A DNA stretch of 64,000 nucleotides from Nannochloris sp. 'desiccata' (Eukaryota; Chlorophyta; Trebouxiophyceae; Chlorellales; Chlorellaceae): positions 1-64,000 of the forward strand of contig JAGTXX020000010.1 in the NCBI GenBank assembly GCA_019044685.2, in the 5' to 3' direction. Made by a program: the position numbers and the translations under genes. The notes below the pieces were generated by a model that was given only the letters and a program-made list of their open reading frames with translations, was not told where the DNA came from and searched no databases. Each line of letters starts with the position of its first letter. Within the stretch, counting starts at the first letter, position 1. Shown in pieces: positions 21,341 through 32,605 of this stretch.

Positions 21341-23992
21341 ATGCTGTCAGGAAAAGGTTTTACTATCTCGAGGCCTAGGGCTGTTCCAAGCCGAACTTCA
21401 CCTCCCCAGCTTGGACAGAAGGTCCGTTTGGGTGGTAATCTGCGATCTCATCTGCATCTCAAGGCCTCTGCCTCTCAAGGATCATCATCGGCTGTTTTTG
21501 GCAAGATTTATAATAGAAAGGAGGAGCTTGCCGCTCTCAACCTAAGGTTTGATAAGAATCCGAAAGATATGCTTATTCTGCTAGGGCCCGCGAATTGCGG
21601 CAAAACAGTAAGTTTTTAGGAAACCTGTTGATCTTTTGTTGCGGAACGAATCTTGTGCTTGCTTATTTCAACCTCTCTCCACACTTTGCGTCTATTTTTT
21701 TTTACCCGTATCCATGCAGAAACTGCTTCAAGAAGTAAAGCAAGATAGGGAGTTTGCTCAAGCTGTAATAGGTGAAGGCCCTCCTCCTATTCTCTACCTG
21801 GACTGTCGTGGAAAAGATATCAGCTCTCCCAAGAAATTTGCGAACGCCATTAGGCAGTTGGTCATTGGAGATGCAGGTCTTAAGAATTGGTGGGCGGGTG
21901 TCAAGATTAAACTACCTGGGTTGGAGCTAGACTGGGAGAAAATATTCGAGCAAGCAGCTGGCAAACCGCCAATGGAGTCCATCATCGACTCTTTGACCAC
22001 ATTCTTAGAAGCAACGCGTCCATTGCCTTATAAACCCGTCATTATCATTGATGAGGTCAACAAGTTAATGAGATGGAGCGATGATCCTGGCCACATAGAG
22101 CTTAAAAACCTTCTTGATTTTTTTGTACGGACGACGAAACAGGAGCATCTGGGCCACTTTGTGCTGGCATCTTCTGAATCGTTTGTGATTGATTTTCTTG
22201 AGAAAGGTAAGCTGAGTAAGTATGTGCTAGCAATGTGTATTGTTGGATCCTACCTACTTATTTATTTGACTTTCCCTGTCGATACCCCACCTCATGCTTT
22301 CTTTTTCTTTTCTTTCCAGATTTCATACTGTCAGAAATATTACGCCCGCCATTTTTTTCTCGGACGGTGAAAAACAGCCGAGACAAGCAAAATTTCACGT
22401 AGATTCCTGCGCGGCCCTGTAAAATAACATCGCAAATCTTTTTTCGACACTCTAGATCTCAGAGCACGGCCAAAAGACTGCAGAAGACGCGCAAGCACTC
22501 CATCTGATCTTGCTCGAAATTGAGTTGACCTGGCCCCAAGTATCCGGAGGCAGGGATTTTCCGAATGTCTCAACGTTATTGTGTGCCTGCATTGTGTAAG
22601 AATACTGTACAGGGTAAGGGGCGGTCCAAAGCGCTGTAGGAAAAAAAGAGTAGCGAAATATCAATGATCTGATTATTCTTCTTGTATTAAACTGCAGGTT
22701 GAACCGTATTGTGGAGCAGAGACCATGCCGCGGATAACACGAAGAGATAAACAAACTGCTGCCGCTACGCTGAAACGCAAGCAAGAAGTTGCGGTCAGCG
22801 AAGAATCACCAAATTTGCAGCGCCCGCCTGATGAATCTACGCGTCTTCGTGGAGCAATGCGGAGCTACTGCTTTCCAGGTGGAATACAATATGCGATGCA
22901 ACGTTTGGGAATATGACGCGCTGCGCGTTCTGTGGAATATGTAACCTCGGCGGGAAAAACAGGAATTGGAAGACCGTTGCCCCGCCTACGGAAGATGGAG
23001 AGGCTATGCCGCCGAAGTCTCTCCCTTTTACCGCTCTTTCAACCTAACTTGAACAGTAACCCATTACTTGAAATGTATAAAATGTGCGATGCAACGGTTG
23101 GGGACAAGACGTCATAAGGCTGCAAGCTGATGGAAAAGAAGCGGCACCGTGACGCTTGCCAACATATCCGCTGCTGAAAAAGCAATAGCGCCGGCGCCCC
23201 TGTTTCTACTGCGTTCTTGCATCTATTTAAAATAACTTCATCGTGAATCTCTCATGTAACCTTACATCGAACTTCTATAAACACTTCAGCCAAGTATCTG
23301 CGAAAGAAATCTGCATTCTAGTTAAAATTTCTATTTGCCTTGCAGAGGGTCTCCACACCAAGCAATATGTCACCCAAGAAATTGGAGACTTGGCTACCAT
23401 CGACGAAGCTAAGCAATTTGTCGAGAGCCTCATGCTTTGTAAGAAGGCACCGTCGTCTTTCTTTGATACGACAGAAAATGGAGAGCAGATTGACATGTGG
23501 CCTCGGGTGTATGAAATATGTGGTGGAAACATTGGGTTACTTGAACGATGTGCAAAGCATTCAAACCGTCTCAAGAGCTGGGAGAAGGGTTTGAAATGGG
23601 TTAGCAGGGATCTTGAAGGTGCAGTGAAGAGGGGTCTCTGGCCTGGAGGGTTTTCAAGAGCTGGTGGCAGTCGTTCCCCGGCAGCTTGGACAAAAGAGAA
23701 TTACAAGACTGTGTTGAGAGAAATCGCCCTTGCAAAGAAGCACAAGCATGCAGTCTCTTTTGACAAACTGGAAGATGCGGCGGGTGAAGCCGCGCTATTG
23801 TCAATGGTGGAATGGAACCTCGTGGCGCTGCGAAGAAAATCTGAATGGGCTAAGGATTTGCCTGAAACGGTCTTTGCTGACTTAAATGATACGAAACTGC
23901 TGACAATGCCTTCTCCTGCAGAGTTGTATTTTGTATTGAAGATGTATGAAGCTGGGAAGCTTGATGCAGCACCTCCAAATGATGATAAATAA
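21341..23992 (+). CDS. ATPase_2-like P-loop ATPase, copy 1
   Basis: Three exons: 21341-21607, 21720-22206 and 23345-23992 (acceptor CCTTGCAG). N-terminal ~45 residues are basic and hydroxyl-rich (PRAVPSRTSPPQ), perhaps an organelle presequence. Walker A is LLGPANCGKT (80-89), its Thr being the last codon of exon 1. Walker B is VIIIDEVNKL (196-205), and the sensor-like strand is HFVLASSES (~236-244). Exon 3 is an all-alpha, probably winged-helix-like C-terminal region containing ICGGNIGLLERCAKHS. This is the pattern of ATPase_2/archaeal-type (STAND-like) ATPases; substrate and role unknown. Intron 2 is ~1.1 kb instead of ~0.15 kb because of an insertion (22316-23322). No lesion was seen in the coding parts. 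Confidence 0.7.
22316..23322. mobile_element. ~1-kb insertion in intron 2 of ATPase copy 1
   Basis: The corresponding introns of copies 2-4 run straight from CTTTTCTTT to AAAATTTCTATTTGCC; here about 1.0 kb of unrelated DNA separates the two. It has an internal near-repeat (TGCGATGCAACG.TTGGG at about 22.89 and 23.08 kb) and an open frame of 63 codons at 22725 of unknown meaning. No terminal inverted repeats were recognised. Mobile origin is inferred from the clean presence/absence difference. Confidence 0.5.
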
Positions 23993-24119
23993 ATAAAGAA
24001 AGAAAAGTTTTAGTTTTTAGTTTTCCCCTTTACTCTATTTGTTACCATTTTCTCTGCTTGTATTTTTTGTTTTACAGATTAATTGTTTGAATGTAAGTGT
24101 ATAATGGCATAGTCAGCGA

Positions 24120-24660
24120 AGGAGGCAGGGTTTTTATCTCCCCGGCGAGGAATGTTCAGTTGGCGGTGAAAATGCGTTCCTCACCAAAATGAGATAGAAA
24201 GCCAGTGTAGCTGCGTCTGAGCAGGGCAACTTGCTGCATATGGGTGGTGCAACAGTATATGAAAGCGCAGCTCTGATTGCCGGAGGTTTGTCTACCAAAC
24301 TGGCGCTCTTTAGATAGCTTGGAACCACTGGTGGCTGGAGGGCGGCGGGAGCGGTGGTGGAAGCAAGTGTGATTTGCTCATGGCAGCAGCGACTCAGCCA
24401 AGGGAAGAACGAGCGCAGCTGGATATTCAACGAGCTCATGTCGTTGATTTGATATCGTAGATGCTGCCACTCAGGGTGCAGACGCAGCGAGTGTTCAGGA
24501 ATCGCCTGAGCGATCATCAAGTTTATGATCAACGCAGCATTGGTGGTGGCGAGCAGGCTGCTGCAACCCCCCGCAGATATTTAGTATACATTTTCTCTTT
24601 GCAGGAATTGCTCAGAATGGCGTTTAAATGCCGTTTCCCAGCCATCTCCCAGCTTTCTCC
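24120..24660 (-). repeat. Dispersed repeat R, 3' of ATPase copy 1
   Basis: Reverse-complement match to the R copies at 44.0 and 46.5 kb: from CTCCCCGGCGAGGAATGTTC through the GGTTTGTCTACCAAACTGGC block to GGCGTTTAAATGCC, then runs of CTCCCAGC. The end next to the ATPase contains the segment that matches exon 2 of the YR element (CGCCGGGGAGATAAA sense). Confidence 0.75.
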
Positions 24661-25215
24661 CAGCTCTTCTCCCAGCCTTTCTCATCATGATGGCATCTCC
24701 GAGATGAGAGGCTCCCACTGGCAGTGGGCCGCCCGGCGTCATCTGGGTTTTGCACCAAGTGAGATTTTGTACAGGCGCAGAAAGCCACAAGAAAAGCAGC
24801 AATGCCCCCCAATGCACTTGTACTTATTTGCATAATTACAGATTATCGCAGAAAAGTGCTGGCGCAGCTTGCGGAAATCTGCGAAGTTGCATTTTACCAT
24901 GTACATTTCTGCAATGTTGCAAAATATCACGAGTTGTGGAAGCGCTTTTCCAGCGCAACCGCAGAAAATCACAGAAAAGTGAACATACAAAGATGATATA
25001 ATCGGCTCCAAAGAGCTGCATTAGCCTTGCAGACAGTCTCTTCGACATTATGAGACTCTCTCATTGCAGCTGCCTTTCCGCTGGCGAGTGCTGCAGCTGT
25101 GTGTGAACAGCAGCCACCTTCACAGGGGGTTGACGTAAAATCTACCTGAAGGCGTGTTCTTATTCTCTTGGCCTGCATACCTGCAGCCACTAGAATTTCA
25201 CGAACAGCAACTCCT

Positions 25216-25548
25216 TTAATAGCAAGGGGGAACTTGCGGATGAAGTGGAGCTATTGCTTGTTGGGAATTGGCACTGCCGCCGCCCGCTGCAGGGTCTTCA
25301 TCGTGAGAGAGATCAACGCGATCTGGATTGATATCCATAGCGTCATAATCCTCGTATCCATCTTCTTGAAGGCCCTGATCAAAGGCATCGAGGGTAAATT
25401 TCGCAAAGAAAGTTGCTTCCACCGCCGCCGCCGTGATATTTACCGCTGCTGCTGAAGGCTCATCTCTTCTTTTTGTTTTATCAGCACCACCAGTTGCTGC
25501 AGCCACTGTAGCCAAATAGGTGCGGAACATGATGTGCATTGTGTTCAT
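25216..25548 (-). CDS. Small acidic hypothetical ORF
   Basis: 110 codons with an ATG at 25548. The C-terminal half is acidic (DGYEDYDAMDINPDRVDLSHDED) and then Gly/Ala/Pro-rich. No family recognised and no conserved partner elsewhere in the window. It lies inside the putative transposon, 3' of nuclease-like gene C. It may be a spurious frame. Confidence 0.2.
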   Translation of the reverse strand: MNTMHIMFRTYLATVAAATGGADKTKRRDEPSAAAVNITAAAVEATFFAKFTLDAFDQGLQEDGYEDYDAMDINPDRVDLSHDEDPAAGGGSANSQQAIAPLHPQVPPCY

Positions 25549-25861
25549 TACATGTGTGCTACAGAATGACAGAAAAGAAAGAACATTAAAACAGAAAGGA
25601 CGTCATTTTGACCCTAAAAAAAATGAAAGAAATCATAAGTTTAAAAGAAAGTATTACTAGTAGACAAAGTAAAAGAAAAATTGTAAGAGCACGCGTAGAT
25701 GGTGTTTTTCTAGGTAAAAGATAAAAACATTTAAGACTAAGAATAAAGAACAGGATTATATATGCAGCAAAAAGAAAGAACGCTAATTAATTTATTTATT
25801 GAGTTTGTTTTTGAAATTGAAATAATAAAGAAAGAAAACACAACCCAGGACTATCTGGGGG

Positions 25862-27271
25862 TTAGAAAGTAAGCCTAAATCCAGTAACCCTGTTGTTAAC
25901 CAAACGAGGGCGTACAAGCATGGCTGGTCCTCGCATTGGGGCGAGGAAAGAGCGCCCACCTCTCCGAGGCACGGCAGATGGTGGGGCGTTGGGGCTGGTG
26001 CCTGGAGTATCTGAGGGCGAAGAAATATCACATGAATCCCCTGAGGCCTGGAAAGTGCTGCAAGGGTCGTCACCGTAGAGCCCATCCGTGGAAATTCTTT
26101 TATAACCCAGGCTTTCGATGACGTTGTTCATTAATTCTTGCTTCTCTCCTCCGACCTCAGGTGCGCTGGCCAGAACACCAATGATGCGCTTGCCCCTAAA
26201 GAGGGACACATTCCCCTCGTCCTGGTCACGGTATTTCCTGCAAAAAGAAAAAGGGAAAGCATGAGAAAGACAAAGGAGATCAGAATTGTGAAAAATTGTG
26301 AAAAAATTACACAGGAACGACGACTCACAAAGTAAATGCAATGGCCCTCTGAAGTTGCTCAACGCCCTTCATACTCATCACATGTTTGTGCTCTGCTACC
26401 ATAGCACAATCCGGACTAATGGCTGCTGCGTCGATTTCTTTAAATTTGCCACCAGGACCATAAACCCTTTTGGAGGAAAAGGGCTCGACGTCGGTATGAT
26501 CTTTCTGGAGCAATTTTACGAGTGCTGACCTCACATGTCGTTCCTCAGCCTCAGCATGACTTCGTTGCCAGGCCGCCAGGTCATCAACCTGTAAAATCAA
26601 AGAAACAAAGGTGAAATTTAGCAAACGACGATCAGCGAAGATTTGAAAAGAAAACTACCAAAGATAACAAAAAGGTGCTTACCCTCTTCCTTAAACCTTT
26701 TTCTCCGGAGTGAATTAAAATGAACGTTGCATTATCGCAAAGCTCGACATCCAGCGGCGATTCGTCCTTCAGAATGAAGGCTGTAGGACTTAAACTATAT
26801 TTAAGAAAATCTTCAAGACGCACTACTGCTACGGCACCTTCATCTTTAACTCTTGAAACAAAGCCCTGTCGGGATACTTTTTTTAGCAATGCTGTCCCAA
26901 ACGGGTGGGCAGGATCAAAATCCTCTGGATTGCCCCGCAGCAACGTAATGCGCTCGTATAAGTCCGGTATGGGCGGTGTAGGATGAACTACAATATAGGT
27001 CGCGTTGTTACGAAGCTCGACCTCCAGCGGCGATTCCAGCTCAAGCCGTTGTAGGATCTTCAAGAAGAACAACTCGAGAAGGGCCATTTCTACCGTTCAC
27101 GGAGTCGACAAAGCTCGCTCGCGAAACTCTTCTCAGCAGCTCTGTCTTGAAAGGGCGCGTTGGGTCGAAATTTTGAGGGAACCCCTTGTTAGGATTGCCA
27201 AAAAGCAATGTGATTCCCTCATAGAATCGTGCCGTGGACGGTGCGGACGGCAAGGAAAATAAATCCCCCAT
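25862..27271 (-). CDS. PD-(D/E)XK nuclease-like protein, copy C, with duplicated N-terminal domain
   Basis: Exons 27271-26683, 26588-26329 and 26237-25862 with intron positions as in copies A and B. The ATG at 27271 begins MGDLFSLP, again a Gly2/Ser6 myristoylation-type start. Exon 1 holds the N-terminal domain twice: first from ARFYEGITLLFGNP, then PDLYERITLLRGNP to ATFILIHSGEKG. A frameshift at about 27050-27090 separates the first half of the first repeat (ending VVLLEDP) from its end (LELESPLEVELRNNATYIVV). Exon 2 carries EIDAAAIS ... MVAEHKHVMS, so the E-x-D and E-x-K motif is kept. The tail (APMRGPAMLVRPRL) matches A and B. With the frameshift the gene may be a pseudogene unless translation starts in the second repeat. 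Confidence 0.55.
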
Positions 27272-27343
27272 GGTTACAGGATACTGTAAATGAATAATAT
27301 GAAACGAGAATGGAGGTGAAGGCCACAAAACTACAATTATACT

Positions 27344-28036
27344 TGGCGTGTTCACACCGAGGCGGTTCCAGCTATTTTTTTAATTAATTTTGGAACCACC
27401 CTGGAACCCCCACCTATTTTTAACGACTCTTCAACCTGCAAGTTTGAGGCATCATATTTTGGCCGCTTCTTCCCTGTAAACCTTATCAATTCAATTTCAA
27501 ATTGTAAATTAGAGCTCTAGAAGGCCGCCAAGAATGCAAGCTGCGCCAATCGCACTGATCTTTTCGAAAATTGATAATTTCGAAGAGATCATTGGTTGCA
27601 CGAAATCCTGGTTGAACACGGGGTTGTTGTTCAACCCAGATGTTTATTGTTGAATGATGAGGGAAACCTGATGCAGAACGCTGTCAAGTTCATCTTCTTG
27701 AAGCATTGGTGAGAAATGCTCCTCATTCCCATCATTGCGATGATCAGGGTCGTTAGGCATGGTTCCTGATCCGCACTGGGCGATGGTAGCATGTTTACAT
27801 AAATAGTGGAGTTGATTTAAAGGCAAAATCAGCGAATATGGGGCTTAATTGACCCTCGAACCAAGGCCGAAGAAAGTGGCAGTTGGAAAAATAAACTGGG
27901 TTCCAAAATGGAAAAACTGGGTTCCAACTGGAACTCTGCTAAATAGGAGAGTTGCAAAAAATAGCTTTGCTACCCTGCTGGAACCCCGCGCTGATAGGTA
28001 TAAAACTTTTGGAACCACCTCGGTGTGAACACGCCA
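27344..28036. mobile_element. MITE with 27-bp terminal inverted repeats
   Basis: 693 bp. The left end begins TGGCGTGTTCACACCGAGG (27344-27370) and the right end is its reverse complement (28010-28036); 26 of 27 positions match. Inside, GGTTCCA/TGGAACC motifs recur near both ends. No coding sequence and no transposase. A target-site duplication could not be found, so the superfamily is unknown. It lies ~70 bp upstream of nuclease-like gene C. Confidence 0.75.
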
Positions 28037-28703
28037 GTGAGCGGTGGCAATGGCTGATTCAGCATCTACCGCTGTGAAAATAATTGCAATAATTTGCAGA
28101 AATGCATTCCTTGGTATCTTTATGTAACATTACAGCATGTAAGTCTTTGTATTATCACAAATTCACACTAGCTCTGCACTTTCGCAGAAAAGCACATGCG
28201 CAGATATTCACAACCTGCGAGATTGCTTTGAAGCCTGTGCTTTTCTGCAACAACGCAGAAATCCACAGAAAAGTACAAGCTGCAATATTACAAAAAAGCG
28301 CAAGTGATAACGGGCACGCAGATTTGCGAGATCGCAGAAAGCCGCAGATTCATACAAATGCAAAACCCAGATCATCATCTATCATCCATGATGGCCGCCC
28401 ACGCAAAATTTTCAGAAAAATAAAGTGATTTTTGGGCAGCTTCTTTTGCAAGATTAAGACAATGTTCTCTGTTCCAGTTGCTATTAAACCTAATTCATTG
28501 TTATTGTGGTAGAAATTTGAGTGTATATAGGCGGCTAATCTCGCTGAAACACTCTCATATACTCTAAAATCAACAAGTAAAATGTCTGGTCTGTTATTGG
28601 TTTTTCCTTAACTATCCTGATATTTGTTTTAATAGTAATTGCTACACATGTCTACATAACAAAAGTAACATTTACTTGCGGATCCGGAACTCGTGGACCC
28701 AAG
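28037..28703. other. Subterminal repeat zone and protease promoter region
   Basis: The first ~370 bp contains many CGCAGAAA-type motifs, the right end of the putative element at 24725-28405. The rest is AT-rich and should contain the promoter of the aspartic protease. No gene seen. Confidence 0.4.
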
Positions 28704-31700
28704 ATGAGGGTTAGGCAGTTGGGGTGGATTCTCCTCCTCTTGTCCTGCGCTGAAACAGTGTTTGGCAAGAAGCGGAGCTTCACATTACCCCTACATGCCA
28801 AGAACTTAGACGCTCCACAACCTGGAATGCGTAGGAAGCTCCTACGCAATACCACGCTGCCTCTTCATGGAGCTGTCAAAGATTACGGGTAAGAGAGATA
28901 TCAAACCTTTGAGCATAACTGCATTTACTCCTATTAGCAGCTGAGCATAGAAGAATCTCTTCAGTATTTCCCAATAGAATAGATGCCGCATGCATGCTCT
29001 GCTTTTGCAAGATATTTAAGTTTTATTTGTAATCTATAATCTTGCTCTCCGCTCGCTCACTCAACTTCCTCTCTTCTACTGATCTTACAGCTATTTCTAT
29101 GCGAGTCTGTACTTGGGCACGCCTCCTAAGAAATTCGCCGTCATTGTCGACACAGGCAGTACCATGACCTACGTCCCCTGCGCTACCTGTGGAGCAGCTT
29201 GTGGTCCAAACCATCAAGACGCTGCCTTTGATCCCCGTTTATCTCAAACATCAAAACTAATCTCTTGCGACTCTGATAAATGCCGTTGTGGCAGTCCACA
29301 TTGTGGTTGTTCAGATGCACAGCAATGTATGTATACTAGATCCTACGCTGAACAATCTAGCAGCAGTGGAATATTATTAGAAGACGAGGTTTCGCTTCAT
29401 GATGGCGGACCCAGTGTCCCAGTTATTTTCGGCTGTGAGACAAAAGAAACTGGCGAAATTTTCAAGCAACGAGCTGATGGATTATTCGGCCTCGGTAATT
29501 CTGATGCGTCTTTAGTAAATCAATTAGTAGCAGCAGGGGAAATAGATGATATCTTCTCGCTTTGTTTTGGTGTGGTTGAAGGGGATGGGGTTCTGATGCT
29601 GGGCGACTCTCCTGCTGCGAATGAAGTGGGGTTACAATACACACCATTGGTGCCCTCTCCGACACATCCATTTTATTATAATGTCCGCTTAGATGCAATC
29701 TCAGTCGGTGGAGATCAACTAGATATCTCTACGAGTGTATTCCAAGAAGGCTACGCCACGGTCTTAGATAGCGGGACGACCTTCACCTATGTCCCTACCC
29801 CTGCATTTCAAGCATTTGCTTCTGCAGTAGAAGCGTATGCATTACAACATGGACTCGTTCGTGTACGTGGTCCAGATCCTCAATATGATGATATATGCTT
29901 TGGAGGGGCACCTGAACATACGGATGTCGAGGCTATGGCATCTGTGTTTCCTTCATTTAGTCTTCATTTCGCCCCTGATGCGACTTTAACATTAGGTCCT
30001 TTGAATTATCTGTTCGTACATACTTTTAATTCAGGGAAATATTGTCTTGGTGTGTTTGATAATGGCCATGCTGGCACATTGCTCGGTGGAATTACATTTA
30101 GAAACGTACTTGTGCAATATGACCGGCAGAATGAGCGGGTAGGATTTGGTGGAGCTGCTTGTAAGGAATTAGGTAGAAAACACCGTCCACCGTGTTCTGC
30201 ATTCAGTTCTGGGAATGGGAAGAATGATTTAGCTGCGATTGTGGCTGTTGCCGATGGAGATTGTCAGCAAGAAGGAGGAAATGGACGAGGGCACGGTGGC
30301 GGGAATGCAGCTTCATCTTCTAGTTCTTCTACTACTAGGGAGGATGAAGAGCATGAAGTTGTCATGCCTAGTGCCAATGATAAAGACGACCAGCCCACAA
30401 GACCTTCATCCTCATCAGGAGCATCCTCTAGCTCTTCCTCTTCAAGAGGCGGCGATGGCGATGATGGAATCGAGGAAGAAGTGATTGGTTTACTGGATAA
30501 CAACAATAACGATAGCAACACTGATACAGAAGATGGGGAAGACGATTACGATGATTCTCTGCTCAGTGAGGATGATACGTTCACAGATGAAGAAGGTGCA
30601 GATAGACAACAAGATGAAGTGGATGGCGACGAGATCGAGAGGAGCAAAGGTGTTGATGGGATCGACCGTGACACAGATAGCGAGATCCAAGCTATCTCAG
30701 AATCCGATATAGATGATGGTGGGTTAGGGAGAGATCCTGAAGCGAGTGATGATTCTGAAGAAGATTTTGATACGAGTGCTTTAGATGGATTAGAGGAGCA
30801 GATTGCAGCTGCTGCAGCGGAAAAAGAAGAAACTTTGCAAAAGGATGGCGGTAGTGGTGGCGAGGTAATGTACGACGATAATGATACAAATGAAGGGTTA
30901 TCTACTACTTCAATAGATGGTGGTAGTGATATATCATCATCATCATCACAAGATCCCCCTGCTATGCATGCTACGCCATTGGCAATTGGCTTATTAGCTG
31001 GAACGGTAGCGATGCTCAGTTCTGCTGTTGTGATTGCGTTGTTTAGACCTGGACCGAGAGAAGCGTTGCAGTCGATGATACCTAGTAGGTTTAAAAGGTA
31101 TCAGCAATTAGAAAATGAAGATCCAGAGTCTGGCGGTGGTCCAGGTGGCGGCGGGGGTGCGATTTTGGATAGTAAAGGAGCTGGAAGTATCATGAACACT
31201 ACCAGTATACATGGAAAAGGAGGAATCAGTTCTAAAAATGGTATTTCTTCTATTAATGGACCATCTAGTACTATTCTTTCTTCCTTAAACCCATCAGCAA
31301 ATGGCGGGGCGATAGGTGGCAACAACAATGTGGATGCTGTTCATAACAACAGCAACACGCCTACCATAAATAGCAAGCCTCATGCTCCTGCGATTGCAGT
31401 GATCTCCATGACTGAGTTGTCTAGTAAAGGACCTATCTTTTCAGGCATTATGGGTGAAACAGCCCGTGTGGTAGGATTAACTACACCACAAAAGCTACAA
31501 AGAACAAATAGCAACTCTGCTGCGGCTGCTGCCGCTGCTCTGGCAGAGGAGCTTGCTGCAATTCATGGCCACGGAGGCGGGCACCATACACCGAGATCTG
31601 GAGGTGGTGCTGGTGGCGGTATTTCTGGGTCGTTGTCAGGTTCACAGCCACCTTCTGCGAGGATAGGATCGTCAAGAGGAGGGCCTTCTACACCAACGAG

Positions 31701-31716
31701 AATGCAGTTGTCTTAA
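28704..31716 (+). CDS. Membrane-anchored pepsin-like aspartic protease
   Basis: Two exons, 28704-28888 and 29091-31716 (donor GGGTAAGA, acceptor TCTTACAG); 936 residues. Residues 1-21 are a signal peptide (WILLLLSCAETVFG). The A1 protease domain has both catalytic aspartates: VDTGSTMTY and, later, LDSGTTFTYV. It also has a Cys-rich nepenthesin/plant-type insertion (PCATCGAACG, CRCGSPHCGCSD). After the domain come ~270 residues of Ser/Asp/Glu-rich low complexity, a transmembrane helix (AIGLLAGTVAMLSSAVVIALF), and a Gly/Ser/Asn-rich cytoplasmic tail of ~220 residues. This predicts a type I protein of the secretory pathway or cell surface with a long stalk. Substrate unknown. No lesions. Confidence 0.88.
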
Positions 31717-31913
31717 TCAAAGACAAAAAAGTTAGTAAATAGAAGCATAGTACCGCAGTAAGGGATAGTACGTGTGTTTACCATTAAAAAAAATGTCAAA
31801 AAGCTTTATTATTATTATTGGTGTGTATATTGTAGCTTTTTTTGCAAGTATATAGCCTTTTCCTGATCAACTATCATATTATTAAGTTAGTAATCTTTTC
31901 TTATTTCGATACT

Positions 31914-32209
31914 TTAAGAAAGAACTGAAATTTCTTTCTCCGTGGACCAATAAATGAATTAATAAAGAATCTATTGTTATTCCCCCCCCTTTTTATCTCG
32001 CGATTACTATGTTTTCAAGTACAGACCTATTTATAAAGAGCAAAATGATCAAATACCAAACGAAGTAATAAGCCATATGCTACGAAGTTATGCATCAATG
32101 CAACTTCAAGAAAAAAAACCATATTGTTAATCAAAATATTCTTCCTTTTCATTTCATTCATTTCTCAGCCCAGCAACTAGTATCCATTCCATACACCACG
32201 CTAATGACG
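31914..32209. repeat. 295-bp direct repeat, left copy
   Basis: Nearly identical to 34573-34867. It includes the last 55 nt of the alpha/beta-hydrolase-like coding region (the end ...WILVAGLRNE and its stop, minus strand). The original junction between the convergent protease and hydrolase genes has thus been duplicated around a 2.4-kb insert. Confidence 0.8.
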
Positions 32210-32416
32210 ACAGAGATGGTAAGGATTCTGACCACCTCTGACATAATTGAGACGTTGCAGTTCGTCGTCAGGAATTTCCGAAAGCTGCACTGGATCCCAT
32301 TTGAAGCTGGTGTCTAGGCCCAGCTGACGCTTCATGGAAATGCAGCGCAGGTTGTCTATACTATAGGTGTGCATTAACTCCATTCTATCTGCAATTGTAT
32401 CTAGCGCTGATGGCAT
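32201..32416 (-). CDS. Hypothetical ORF fragment at the repeat junction
   Basis: 71 codons, ATG at 32416, with protein-like composition (SIDNLRCISMKRQLGLD, SEIPDDELQRLNYV) and a stop just inside the left direct repeat. It could be a fragment carried in with the insert. No family recognised. Confidence 0.25.
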   Translation of the reverse strand: MPSALDTIADRMELMHTYSIDNLRCISMKRQLGLDTSFKWDPVQLSEIPDDELQRLNYVRGGQNPYHLCRH

Positions 32417-32605
32417 TTATTTTGCCTACGACCCAATGTTTACTTGGCGGCGCCGGGGCATCAGCAAGGCAGAGGGGCAGCAGGAAGCCATCCTCAAGGG
32501 CAACGAAGATTTAATACCAGGGGTAATTTAGGTTTTTTTAGATAAGGTAATTTATTTAACAGGAAACTCCAAAAAAGATGTAAATAAACAAAGAAAATAC
32601 AAGTT

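Larger units (their letters stand above)
24725..28405. mobile_element. Possible transposon with inverted ends around nuclease-like gene C
   Basis: At 24725 there is GTGGGCCGCC followed by CATCTGGGTTTTGCA. Near 28404, on the other strand, GTGGGCGGCC is followed by ATCTGGGTTTTGCA. Inside each end, about 250-300 bp are rich in a CGCAGAAA/TTTCTGCG motif, as in the subterminal repeats of some DNA transposons. Between them lie nuclease-like gene C and a MITE. The ends are imperfect and no target duplication was found. Confidence 0.35.

Noticed and set aside
22725..22916. 63-codon frame in the intron insertion as a gene
   Set aside because: Short, no recognised domain, and no splice or promoter context.
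24725..28405. Calling this a defined transposon superfamily
   Set aside because: Inverted ends are imperfect and no target duplication was found, so I list it only as possible.
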